Part shown: positions 45,510 to 57,317 of the stretch, piece by piece
How positions within the stretch are numbered: position 1 is the first letter of the stretch
Layout: each line of letters opens with the position of its first letter
Notes under the pieces: model-generated
Database searches by the model: none
Seen by the model: the letters and a program-made list of their open reading frames with translations, nothing else
Told to the model about the DNA's origin: nothing
Position numbers and translations under genes: made by a program
Origin: Cryptomeria japonica
Lineage: Eukaryota > Streptophyta > Pinopsida > Cupressales > Cupressaceae
Assembly (NCBI RefSeq): GCF_030272615.1
Contig: NC_081411.1
Location: forward strand, 838,416,136-838,480,135
DNA: 64,000 bases
Direction: 5' to 3'

Positions 45510-46453
45510 TGTTAGGTCTCAGAGACAACTAAGAGGGGGGTGAATCAGTTGTCAAATAAATTCAAACCAAAAACAACTTAACCAACTTAATGCTTAATAG
45601 CGATAAACCAGTTAAGTATGTTGGTAGACAGTGTTAACAGTTAATTGCTATACCGATAAAGATTATTGCATGAAACATAAACACAAAATCATCCACAACA
45701 CATAGCACCAATATTTGTACGTGGAAACCCAGTAAGGGGAAAAACCACGGTGGGAAACCTTACCCACAATCAGATGATACTAGTGCAGATAGTAAGTGTA
45801 CATAAATGGGGTTTGCACATGCAGAAAGGCCAACAGCCTAGAGCTCACTACTCAATCACAAAATGGGAGTCACATTGACTACAGTTGGATGGTTAAATCC
45901 AATAAGAATGTACTACACAAAATAGCATCTTCATATGCTGGATTCAGTACCAGTGTAATGCTGATATGCTTCCACAAAAACCTAGCTTCACCTTCAAATG
46001 ATGTCTTTGTGTATAGCTCTACTTAAGCTCACATATACGTTCTTACAATTCTTTTTCGCATTCCACATTTGATCTTACAAATAAGATCTTACATTTATAC
46101 CATAACTTAAGACCAATTTTAGTAGGTCGGCTCTACAAGATATTACAATAAAAGCATTTTACAAACAATATAATATCCGATTCAATAACTGATTAAACAT
46201 GTCAGCTTAAAGCATTTACAACAATAATTAATCATCTCCATAGCATGTCATGCTGATCTAGAAAAGATAAACCTGGTGGTGTAACCGTAGGTAACCCTAG
46301 ACCTATTTGTCAGTAAAAGAAAATATGCAAATATGAATATACCAATGATTAATTCTTCAAAACAAAGTGTCCACATAATGTCTTCAACATTACCAGGTGT
46401 CCTCCATATCATTCCAAGTGCCGGTGATCATTATATTCTATCGGTGAACCATA
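45510..46453 (-). repeat. E3 5' LTR, first part
   Basis: This part starts TGTTAGGTCTCAG in plus orientation and matches 17713-18640. It stops at the E4 insertion and resumes at 53146. Confidence 0.92.
46449..46453. repeat. Target-site duplication of E4, left copy
   Basis: CCATA is repeated at 53141-53145. Joining the two restores the E3 LTR as seen near 18655. Confidence 0.93.
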
Positions 46454-47507
46454 TGTAGGTCCAGGGGACAACTGAGAGGGGGAGGGGGTGAATTAGCTAT
46501 CTAATAAATTCAAACCAAAATCTTATTAACTAACTTATTGCTTAATACCGGTAAGACAGTTAATTGTGCCGATAAACAATGTTAACAGGAAATGTTGTAC
46601 CGGTAAGAATTAATGCATGAAACATAAGCACAAAGTCAACCACAACACATGACACAAATATTGTACGTGGAAACCCTGTAAGGGGAAAAACCACGGTGGG
46701 AAAGCTTACCCACAATCAGATGATACTACTGTAGATAGTAAGTGTACAAGAGGGGTCTACACATGCAAAAAGGCCAACAGCCTAGAGCTCACTGCTCAAA
46801 CACAAATGGGAGTCACACTGACTACAGTTGGATGGTTAAATCCAATGAGAATGCACTGCACAAAATAGCATCTTCATATGCTGGATTCAATATCAGTGTA
46901 ATGCTGATATGCTTTTACAAAAACCTAGCTTCACCTTCAAATGATGTCTTCATGTATACCTCTGTTTAATCTCACATATACCTTCTTATAATTCTTTTTT
47001 GCATTCCACACTTGATCTTACAAATAAGATCTTACATTTATACCATACCCTAAGACCAATTTTAGTAGGTCTGCTCTACAAGATATTACAATAAAACATT
47101 TTACAAATAATACAATATACGATGCAATAACCAACTAAACATGTTGGCTTAATGCATTTACAACAATAATAAATCATCTCCATAGCATGCCATACTGATC
47201 TGGAAAAGATAAACCTGCCAGTGTAACCCTATGTACCCTAGACCTATTTGTCGGTAAAGGCAAATATGCAAATAAGAATATACCAATGATATTACTTCAA
47301 GGAAAACTGTCCACATGATGTCTTTGATATTACCAAGTGTCTTCCATGTCATTGCATGTATCGGTGTACATTATATCCTATTGGTTAACCATATACCGAT
47401 GATTGTTGAACAGTTTACTGATTGCCAGTGAATGTTGTTGGATCTCCAAAGTAGGTGTATTTAGCAGATGTTGACATCAATGAGAAAACCATACCAAAAT
47501 ACCAACA
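46454..47507 (-). repeat. E4 3' LTR (1054 bp)
   Basis: It runs from TGTAGGTCCAGG to ATACCAACA in plus orientation, followed by the polypurine tract. Confidence 0.93.
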
Positions 47508-47520
47508 ATCTCCCCCTTTG
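47508..47520 (-). other. E4 polypurine tract
   Basis: ATCTCCCCCTTTG abuts the LTR, as in E3. Further CTCCCC tracts lie at 47591, 47691, 47716 and 47799. Confidence 0.85.
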
Positions 47521-47885
47521 GCATTGATGGCAACACAAGATGGAAAAACTATCAAAGTGCCAAAATAGAAATGCCAAATAAAAAAAAATTCTCCCCCTGG
47601 GAGTAATATGTGTTTACCCAAAGATTTATTTTCAATATCAATCTCTCATACCAATCTCTCCTCAAAAAGATAATGCATTTTTCCATATATCTCTCCCCAA
47701 TGTTTTTCCATATATCTCTCCCCCTTTGACATCAAATGCCAAAGTCACAAAAAGGTCAAGTTCATACAAAATACCAATCAATTCAATATACCAACTACTC
47801 CCCCTGAGAAATAGCTTTCTCATCAAATACCAGAATAAAAGATTTGTCCATTTAATTCTATTGGTTGATGACAATCATCAACTAT

Positions 47886-50800
47886 CTAAGTCTCTACCGG
47901 TGGAGGTAAGACTCCAAGCTGATCTCTGAGATACTCAAAAGTTTCCTTAGGCAAAGGTTTTATAAAAATATCTACAAGTTGTTCTTTAGTATTCACATAA
48001 ACCAATTTTATTTCCTTTTCTTCAACTTTTTCCCTTAGAAAATTCAGTTTGATAGAAACATGTTTTGTTTTAAAATATAATACTGGATTCTTAGATATAT
48101 CAATTGCTGCAGTGTTATCACAATATATAGTAATAGGTTCCTTGCATTTTACCTTTATGTCTTTCAACATTTGCTTAAGCCAAAGTACCTATGTACAGTT
48201 TGTTGCTGCTGCAACATATTCTGATTCTGTTGTTGATAAAGATGTACAACTCTGTTTCTTACTTAACCAAGAAACTAATCTCTTTCCAAGAAAGAATGCT
48301 CCTCCAGTGGTGCTCTTTCTATCATCCACATCTCCTGCCCAATTTGCATCTGTGTATGCATATAGATCAAAATTTTCATCTTTAGGATACCATAATCTAA
48401 GATTTGTTGTGCCTTGTAAGTACCAAAAAATCCTTTTTACTGCCGATTCATGATTTTCCTTGGGATTACTCTGAAATCTAGAAACTATACATACTACATT
48501 CATAATATCAGGGTTGGTTTGTGTTAAATATAGTAAACCTCCTATCATAGATTTGTATCTAGTTGGATTAATAGGTGTAGATTCATCCCTTTGATAATTT
48601 GTCATTTGTAGTCATAGGTGTGCTTACCGGTTTAGAGTTCTCCATCACAAATTTCTTGAGTAGTTCTTTCAAGTACTTAGATTGACTCAAAAATATGCCT
48701 TTATCAGTCTGTAAAATCTGCAATCCTAAAAAGAATTTTATTTCTCCAATCATAGACATTTCGAATTCATGCTGCATTTTAAGAGAAAATTCTTTGCATA
48801 GTCCATCTTCTCCTCCAAAGATTATATCATCAACAAATACTTCCATAATCAAAATGTCATCATTAGTTACTTTGTAATATAAATTGCTATCTGCATTTCC
48901 TTTAGTAAAACCAATTTTTAAGAGCTACTTATCCAATCTTGCATACCAGGCTCTTGGAGCTTGTTTTAGTCCATACAGAGCTTTTCTTAATCTGCAAACC
49001 ATATCATTGTTATCTGTTAAAGAAAATCCATCAGGTTGTTCAATATAAACTTCTTCTTCAAGATCTCCATTCAAAAATGCACATTTAATATCCATTTGAT
49101 AAACTTTGTAATCCTTGTGAGCTGCAAAGGCTAAGAATAATCTAACTGCTGCAATTCTGGCTACCGGTGCAAAGGTTTCATTGTAATCAACTCCTTTCTG
49201 AGAATATCCCTTATAGACTAGTCTTTCTTTATTCCTGACAACCTTACCATCTTCATTGAGTTTGTTTCTAAATACCCATTTGGTTCCAATTACATTTTTA
49301 TTTTCAAGCCGGGGAACTAATGTCCAAGTATTATTTGACTCAATTTGTCCTAATTCTTCTTCCATAGCTTTAATCCAAAATTTATCTTCACATGCCTCAT
49401 TGATAGATAATGGTTCAATTTGAGAAATAAGACATACCTCTTCATTTGCCAATCTTCCTCTTGTCATCACTCCTTTAAATTTGCTTCCAATTATTTGATC
49501 TTCAGAATGATTCAGTCTTACATACCGAGGTGTCTTAGTCTGTTGTTGTTCTTCAATTACTATGGTATCCTCTGATGATACCGGAGTAACTAGGTCATCA
49601 TTCTGTACTGGTGGATTTATTGTTGGTTCATTTGTCATAATTTTTGTTTCTGGTTCAGAGTCTATATACCTTGAGGTTCCTCTGAATTGTTCATCAATCT
49701 TTACATTTGTACTCTCAACAATTTTCTGTAATCTTTTATTAAAACATCTATAAGCTTTACTCTTAGATGAATAACCAAGAAATATTCCTTCATCACTTCT
49801 AGGATCAAACTTGCCAATATACTAATCTCTTCTAATATAACATTTACTTCCAAAAATTTTGAAATACTTAATAGTAGGAGTATTACCAAAGCATAGTTCA
49901 TGAGGGGTCTTACCGGTTTCACCTTTGATGTGAACTTTGTTGAATGTATAGACAGGAGTGCTTACTGCCTCTCTCCAGTACACATGTGGTAGATTTTCTT
50001 CTGATAACATACTTCTTACTGCATCCAAAATAGTTCTATTTTTCCTTTCAACAACTCCATTCTATTGTGGTGTCCGAGGTGCTGATAACTATCTTTTGAT
50101 TCCATTCACTTCATAGAATGTATTAAAATCTCTAGATGTGAATTCTCCTCCTTGATCTGATCTTAAACATTTGATTTTCTTAGCGGTTTCATTTTCAACC
50201 ATTGCTTTGAATAGTATGAACTTCCCAAGTGCTTCTGACTTTTCTCTGAGAAAAGTAACCCAACACATTCTAGAATAATCATCAATAATTAGCATGAAAT
50301 ATCTATCACCTTGTAAGCTTTTAGTTCTAGCTGGACCACATAGATCAGTGTGAATTAAATCAAGAGCATTATTGGATTTTTCTAGAATACTTTTGAAACT
50401 AGTTCTAACCTGTTTTCCAAATTGACATTCCTTGCAAATAGTATTCTGAGGTTTCACAATTTTAGGTAGATCTCTAACTGCCTTAGAAGTACTGATTTTT
50501 ACCATGCAATCAAAATTTACATGACATAGTATTTTATGCCATAGCCAACTTTCATCTATATGAGCAATTAAGCATGCCTTTTCACTATTATTCAAATGAA
50601 AGATATTACCTCTAGTCTGATTACCGGTTGCAATTTCCAAACCAGTTCTATTCATGATTTTGCATTTTCCATTTTTAAATTATAACTGAAAACCTTTCTC
50701 AACTAATTGACCAACACTTAAAAGACTATGTTTTAATCCTTCAACATAGTAAACATTGTCAGTGTTATGTTTACCATCAAGAGATATTGAACCCTTACCT

Positions 50801-52031
50801 TTGATTGAACAGGCTTTGTCATCTCTGAATCTTACTAAACCTCCATTGTATTCTTGAAAGTTCAAGAATTTGCCTTTGTCTCCAGTCATGTGACGTGAGC
50901 ATCCTGAGTCAATAGTCCATTCATCATTTGATTCAACTTTAGCTACTAGGGCTTATTCTATCGGTGGAGCAATAGGTACTAGTTGATCTTCTGTTATAGC
51001 AACAAAGACCCATCCGTTGTTTGCTGGATCCTCATCAGAATCATCAGTCACACCTTCATCAGCAATGTAACAGGATTTATCTTTGTTTTTCTTAAATCTG
51101 TATCTCTGATATTCAGGGTTAGGTTTGTATGTCCTTCTAGCTTCTTCTCTTAGTCTAGCATGTCTATCAAGGCATCTTGAAGCCATATGACCAATCTTAT
51201 TGCAATTGAAACATTTAAAGGGTGCTTTACCTTCATACTTACTTCCAATTGGACCTTTTGGCATTTTTCTTGCAAATAGTGCTTCAAGTTCTTCAAGCTC
51301 TTCATTCTCCTTCCTGGTTTCTTCAAGTTCTCTTGCATAAAAGGCTCTCTAGTCTGATTTGTCAAAAGATGGAGTAGATGATGTTGATGCTTTGAAGGCC
51401 AAATCAGTTTTTATAGCAACAGAACCAAATTCCTCTATTTCAAAAGCTGAAAGTTTTCCAATCAATGTATCCTAGTTACTGATGTATTAGGCATTGTTCT
51501 CAGCTCATTAATAGTAGTAACCTTCATTTTATATGTCGGTGGCAAACCTCTTAAGATTTTTGAAACAATCTCATCTTCACTCAAGGCTCCTCCACAACAT
51601 TTGATACCTAAAACAATTTCATTTACTCTTTCCATAAAAGCAAAAATTCTTTCATCTTCTTCCATTTTCAGATGTTCATACCTGACTTGGAAGCTTTCAA
51701 GTTTTGCAATTTTGACTATGGAATCCCCTTCATTCTGTGTTTCCAAATGATCCCAAATAGATTTTGCAGTAGATCTATCTAATAATCCCATGATTTGTTG
51801 ATCTGATAATGCACTCAAAAGTGATTCTCTTGCTTTGCAATCATTTTCTTCATCTTTACCTAGAGTAATAGGAGCAGGCTGACCAGCTACAGCAGCAGTA
51901 TAACCATTCTTAGTAACTTCCCAGATGTCTTTACCAATGCAATTCAGATGTGTCTCCATTCTAATTTTGCATATTCCATAGTTGGTTCCATCAAGTTTAG
52001 GACTAACCTTCCTGAAATAATTAGTATACAT
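47886..52031 (-). pseudogene. E4 copia gag-pol polyprotein
   Basis: The minus-strand ATG is at 52031 (MYTNYFRKVSPKLDG) and the final TAG at 47886. Gag (52031-51470) ends at a one-base deletion where E3 has an extra C. Then come the knuckle CFNCNKIGHMASRC, protease, integrase (WLWHKILCHVNFD, HTDLCGP, SDQGGEF), RT with FVDDIIFGG (about 48820) and RNase H (YCDNTAAIDISKN). A two-base deletion near 48595 shifts the frame again. The integrase PQQN motif is PQ*N (CAG to TAG), while E3 is intact there. It would need several repairs to be active. Confidence 0.94.
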
Positions 52032-52074
52032 TGGATCTCCTCAAGTTGTTAAACTTCTGCAAAAAGAGGACTAG

Positions 52075-52086
52075 GCTCTAATACCA
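52075..52086 (-). other. E4 primer binding site (one base changed)
   Basis: GCTCTAATACCA on the plus strand; the G of GATACCA is A, again a transition. Confidence 0.88.
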
Positions 52087-52088
52087 AT

Positions 52089-53140
52089 TGTAGGTCCCGG
52101 GGACAACTAAGAGGGGGGGGGTGAATCAATTGTCTAATAAATTCAAACCAAAATCTTATTAACCAACTTATTGCTTAATACCGGTAAGATAGTTAATTGT
52201 GCTGGTAAATAATGTTAATAGGAAATGTTGTACTGGTAAGAATTAATGCATGAAACATAAGCACAAAGTCAACCACAACACATGCCACAAATATTGTATG
52301 TGGAAACCCTGTAAGGGGAAAAACCATGGTGGGAAACTTTACCCACAATCAGATGATACTACTACAGATAGTAAGTGTACAAGAGGGGTCTGCACATGCA
52401 GAAAGGCCAACAGCCTAGAGCTCACTACTCAAACACAAATGGGAGTCACACTGACTACAGTTGGATGGTTAAATCCAATGAGAATGTACTACACAGAATA
52501 GCATCTTCATATGCTAGATTCAGTACCAGTGTAATGCTGATATGCTTTTACAAAAACCTAGCTTCACCTTCAAATGATGTCTTCGTGTATACCTCTTTTT
52601 AATCTCACATATACCTTCTTATAATTCTTTTTTGCATTCCACACTTGATCTTACAAATAAGATCTTACATTTATACCATACCCTAAGACCAATTTTAGTA
52701 GGTCGGCTCTACAAGATATTACAATAAAACATTTTACAAATAATACAATATCTGATGCAATAACCGATTGAACATGTCGGCTTAATACATTTACAACAAT
52801 AATAAATCATCTCCATAGCATGCCATGCTGATCTGGAAAAGATAAACCTGCCAGTGTAACCCTAGATAACCTAGACCTATTTGCCGGTAAAGGCAAATAT
52901 GCAAATAAGAATATACCAATGATATTACTTCAAGGAAAAGTGTCCACATGTTGTCTTCGACATTACCAAGTGTCTTCCATGTCATTGCATGTATCGGTGT
53001 ACATTATATCCTGTCGGTTAACCATATACTGATGATTGTTGAACAGTTTACTGATTGGCGGTGAATGTTGCTAGATCTCCAAAGTAGGTGTATTTAGCAG
53101 GTGTTGACATCAATGACAAAACCATACCAAAATACCAACA
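52089..53140 (-). repeat. E4 5' LTR (1052 bp)
   Basis: This is the second LTR copy, TGTAGGTCCCGG to ATACCAACA, ending at the CCATA duplication. Confidence 0.93.
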
Positions 53141-53145
53141 CCATA
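53141..53145. repeat. Target-site duplication of E4, right copy
   Basis: CCATA, matching 46449-46453. Confidence 0.93.
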
Positions 53146-53260
53146 TACCAGTAATTGTGCAATAGTTACTTGCTTGCTGGTGAATGCTGCTAGATCTCCA
53201 AAGTGCTAGTGTTTTAGTAGGTGTTGACATCAATGACAAAACCATACCAAAATACCAACA
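53146..53260 (-). repeat. E3 5' LTR, remaining 115 bp
   Basis: This continues the E3 LTR after E4 and ends ATACCAACA. It matches 18659-18773. Confidence 0.92.
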
Positions 53261-53265
53261 AGTTC
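53261..53265. repeat. Target-site duplication of E3, right copy
   Basis: AGTTC, matching 17708-17712. Confidence 0.93.
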
Positions 53266-54440
53266 AATTGGAAAGGCAACTGCAGATTTAATTTTCACCC
53301 CTAATTTTTTATCAATGTGAGCAAGTTGTCTGCAAATTGCAATAAGCACACAACTATCAAAGGCATACTTGGGCAATTTGAATGGTTCACCTTCAAAGCC
53401 TCCCACTCTAATGTAAGTAAATCTAGGAAATTGGATAAAATAGCTTCCAGATATACTAACCAACTCCATGGCTTCAGCTGGCATTCTTTTATTTGTGTCT
53501 CCCCGCAGCTCAAAGACAAGTCTACCTATAAAAACATCATTCCATCTTGTCATATTTTCTGCATATCTCTATTGTTGCAGGTGTGGATAATAATCATAAA
53601 CCTTCATGCCATCCACCCAAGGTTCATGATGTAACCCTCACCACTCTTTGGTACAAAAGAGTATATAAAATAGATATGAGGACATATAAAAACTAGACAT
53701 TCCAACAAAATTACTCAAACCCTCATGAAGCCTTTTAGCAATAACTTACACCTAGTCAAGATATTTCTCACTAACTACAATACCTAAATGTAAAAATACA
53801 TCCATTCTTCCCAATAGAAAGTGTGTGAATTCCCTTTGAGTTTGTTCAACAAAATTACAATGTCCCACACCTCTGTTATGAAATGCTCTCTTGTAAGAGG
53901 TTTCGGTAACCGGGACCCCCCTTTTGGAACTTTTAGAAGCCAATTCCTTGCAATGACATTTTTATATGTGCTTTTCTTCTCAAATAAAAATGTGTAGGAG
54001 GTACCAATAGACCAATCTTCATATGGCTCTTTATGAGGCTTCCAATTGCAGCCATTGCCATTTTTCTGCTAATTTTTACTTACAGTTCACCACTTCTGGT
54101 CCTAATGCACTTGTTATCAGCATCATACCTATTCATACATGCTATCACCAATTTTGGACAAGGAGTGATAGTTGGGAATGTGGTAGCTTCAATCAAGCCA
54201 CTTTTAACTATAATTTCCATTATCAAGTTAGCCTCGGGGTTTCTAGCTCTTTCTAAAAAGTCTCCTAAGTCAGCTTGGGCCAAAGAAGTATCACCCAATT
54301 CTGGAAGTATACTGACTAAGCATGATGTGCGACTGAGTTTTAGAAGTGTCGGCCTCATAATGGCCTCTTTTCATTCATCAAATAGTTTTTGGAAAGAACA
54401 AAATTCTATTCCAAAACAAAGAATATTTCTATACTGATTT
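53266..54440 (-). pseudogene. E0 LTR-encoded ORF relic, N-terminal part
   Basis: The minus-strand frame, in at least two registers, reads from about 54440 to 53266 and on, across the removed E3, at 17712. N-terminal segment 54358-54080 includes MNRYDADNKCIRTRSGEL, comparable to NYDPITRSIWDINGKSL of the E2 ORF. The best-open part, 53553-53266, includes RVGGFEGEPFKLPKY followed by an arginine-glutamine pair, which lines up with RVFGFRGTPFLLPYQ and RQIG in E2. The frame passes through the E3 insertion site. The product is unknown. Homology with the E2 LTR ORF is judged by eye over two motif blocks. Confidence 0.65.
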
Positions 54441-55641
54441 TCTAAGCTAGTAACACAGCGGAGAAGAAATTTTCAAAACTCGCTTGTTACCACCATCAAA
54501 TATATGAAACCCTTGGAAGTATGGAGTTGAAATTACCTTCGGTGTCCTTCACTTATCCAACAACAACAACTACCACTTTCACAATTTGAGAATTCACACA
54601 CTAAGAGGTGGAAAAAACTGAGTAATACCTAGGCACGCCTCATGATAATTCATCTGAACTCATGAGATAACCAATGATTTGATGGGATCCTGACAACTTT
54701 CTTTATTACATATCAACTCCACACAATTGACTTGAGTTTTCATGATTTCTTTCCATAATTAGAATTTTAAAATATAATATGCCTAGAATATTCTTTTTTC
54801 CATGCCACCTTTGTGTTATTAATGTCCTCGGGGCCAACTTGAAATGAACTTTTGAACTTTGAACCATTTACCAAGAAGTTCAATAGTTCAAGTTCAATCC
54901 TTAGAAAACAAAAGGACTTCCACCTTGCAACTCAACACAACACCAAGAACGAGCAAAGAATTTTAACAAACATAAAGGAGGACTTTAAACTTTGAACCTT
55001 GAACCATTATAAGAATGGTTCAAATGTTCAAATTCAAAACTGACTTAACACATTCACGCTCGCTCTCTTAACAACAAAACAAATTCCTGACACACATGAA
55101 GGCACCGGTTGAACCTTGAACCTTTAACCAATATGTAGGTTCAACCTATGGGTTCATTGAGATAGAAAAAGTGAATTTTCAATAAAAAGGTGCATAGCCA
55201 AGGACGGATCAAACCAAATGAGGAAAGCAACATTACATACACATTTTTTGTTCAATACAAATAATAGGGTAACATCAGCTCTGACTGGGGACCGAGACTG
55301 AGAAGGACCAGGAATTGAACTTAGAATCTCTGGTTTTGCATGCAAGTGGATAAGGACAAAGGTCCGACCACAACAAACACACAACAAGAAAAACAAGCAA
55401 CACAACAAAAACCTATGTACAAAGCAGGAGAAAATCTGCTCATAACTGATACAACTTTAAATGTTGCCCATTATAGGACAATGTTGGCATTATACACTCA
55501 GATGAGAATAGTTGACGTTTTCATTGATGGCAACCAACTGGTAACGTGGTTCACAAGTTACACTAGCAACAAACATCATCTACTAGCATTGATAGTTACT
55601 ACAAGGTTATTCTCACCAGCATCAAGTCTACACTGACAAAA
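54441..55641. other. Non-coding stretch, probably the upstream part of the E0 LTR
   Basis: I see no gene. It holds a three-unit GAACCTTGAACC repeat (54851-55155). It also has a short tRNA-like B-box motif on the minus strand near 55310. The end of the E0 LTR should lie here or further right but could not be placed. Confidence 0.4.
54851..55155. repeat. Three degenerate GAAC-rich units
   Basis: Units near 54851, 54985 and 55112 each have GAACTTTGAACC or GAACCTTGAACC, then AAGAA/ATATG and a GTTCAA-rich segment that is partly its inverse complement. The period is about 130 bp. Confidence 0.6.
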
Positions 55642-57317
55642 GATCTTACTGGCACTCCTAGCCAACATAGAAATTATATTGTTTTGTATTGTAATACTAT
55701 TTGTATAGCCGACATGATGTATTGTAAAGACTCATATATGTATGAGATATTGTAGATTATTTTGGAGGCAAGGAATGCAATTAGGTAATGAATGCAAGTG
55801 ATATATGAGAGTGAATAACTATATATGCATTATGATGTAATTATTTTATGAGCGAATAAGAGCAGAGTAGAGTGAAGCAACGTTTATGGAAGAGGTTGTT
55901 GGTATTACAATAAGTTTGTTGGTATGATGATATTGAGAAGGTTGTTGGAGATTGATGATATAAATGATAAAGAATGATTACTGTCTTAATGATATTATTT
56001 TGTCATTGATGTCAAGCAATTGATTTTCTGATTCAGTATGATGTTGCCATATCTTAAAGAGTAGGTTTTGATGATATAAAGATGTCAGTAAGTGACACAG
56101 AAAGAACGTGAAAATGAAGGGGAGTAATAAGTTATTCAATGGGAAACTATTACCGAGTTAGACAGTGATGAGATTATGTTATTTTGATTGTTTTGATATC
56201 CTATATATGTGTATTCAAAGACTAAATAAGAAGGAGAAAAGATTTCATGCAATAGAATGAGTAAAGGTTTGATACTATTCTATTTTACCAAGCAAGGAGG
56301 CAGTCGGTAAACTCCAAGGTTATCGGTGTCGGTTAATGAAGGAAGAAGTCACCAAGCATTGTTGGCAAGGAAAGCTACCAAGATAGTAACCGAGACGAAT
56401 ATAGAATGTCTACCATTCTATTTTATCGAGCAAGGAGGCAGTCGGTAAACTCCAAGGTTATCGGTGTCAGTTAATGAAGGAAGAAGTCACCAAGCATTGT
56501 TGGCAAGGAAAGCTACCGAGACAGTAACCGAGACGAATATAGAAGATCTTACCAGCACTCCTAGCTAACATAGAAATTATATTGTTTTGTATTGTAATAT
56601 TATTTGTATAGCCGACATGATGTATTGTAAAGACTTATATATGTATGAGATATTGTAGATTATTTTGGAGGCAAGGAATGCAATTAGGTAATGAATGCAA
56701 GTGATATATGAGAGTGAATAACTATATATGCATTATGATGTAATTATTTTATGAGCGAATAAGAGCAGAGTAGAGCGAAGCAATGTTTATGGAAGAGGTT
56801 GTTGGCATTACAATAAGTTTGTTGGTATGATGATATTGAGAAGGTTGTTGGAGATTGATGATATAAATGATAAAGAATGATTACTATCTTAATAATATTA
56901 TTTTGTCATTGATGTCAAGCAATTGATTTTCTGATTCAGTATGATGTTGCCATATCTTAAAGAGTATGTTTTGATGATATAAAGATGTCAGTAAGTGACA
57001 CAGAAAGAATGTGAAAATGAAGGGAAGTAATAAGTTATTCAATGGGAAACTATTACCGAGTTAGACAGTGACGAGATTATGTTATTTTGATTGTTTTGAT
57101 ATCCTATATATGTGTATTCAAAGACTAAATAAGAAGGAGAAAAGATTTCATGCAATAGAATGAGTAAAGGTTTGATACTATTCTATTTTACCGAGCAAGG
57201 AGGCAGTCAGTAAACTCCAAGGTTATCGGTGTCGGTTAATGAAGGAAGAAGTCACCAAGCATTGTTGGCAAGGAAAGCTACCGAGATAGTAACCGAGATG
57301 AATATAGAATGTCTACC
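55642..57317. repeat. 903-bp tandem duplication with a nested 138-bp repeat
   Basis: The sequence from 55642 (GATCTTACTGGCAC) recurs at 56545 (GATCTTACCAGCAC) with few differences, up to about 57317. Within the first copy a 138-bp segment with CAAGGAGGCAGTCGG is itself doubled (CAAGG at 56293 and 56431); it occurs once more at 57196. The duplication spans the left boundary of the E5 LTR. Confidence 0.9.

Larger units (their letters stand above)
46454..53140 (-). mobile_element. E4: complete Ty1/copia element inside the E3 LTR
   Basis: At 6687 bp, it has LTRs 46454-47507 and 52089-53140, a degenerate Met-type primer site, gag-pol on the minus strand and polypurine tracts. It is a close relative of E3 throughout, so a copia family inserted into its own kind. 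LTR ends are TGTAGGTCC...TACCAACA. The first 127 bp of the LTRs differ at about 12 places by eye. Confidence 0.95.
17713..53260 (-). mobile_element. E3: Ty1/copia element, split by E2 and E4
   Basis: LTRs are at 17713-18773 (3' LTR) and 45510-46453 plus 53146-53260 (5' LTR, split by E4). The minus-strand order is 5' LTR, Met-type primer site, gag-pol, polypurine tract, 3' LTR. E2 (22 kb) sits in its pol and E4 (6.7 kb) in its 5' LTR. Without these it is about 6.7 kb, a normal copia length and close to E4. Its LTRs differ by roughly 9% in the first 165 bp by eye, so it is older than E1. Confidence 0.95.

Noticed and set aside
54033-54437. Plus-strand ORF of 134 codons
   Set aside because: It overlaps the minus-strand relic that has motif similarity to the E2 LTR ORF. 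The plus frame shows no domain.
55190-55400. Possible tRNA-derived SINE on the minus strand, with a B-box-like GTTCAATTCC near 55310
   Set aside because: No convincing A box at the right distance, no poly-A or target duplication, and only one copy in the window.
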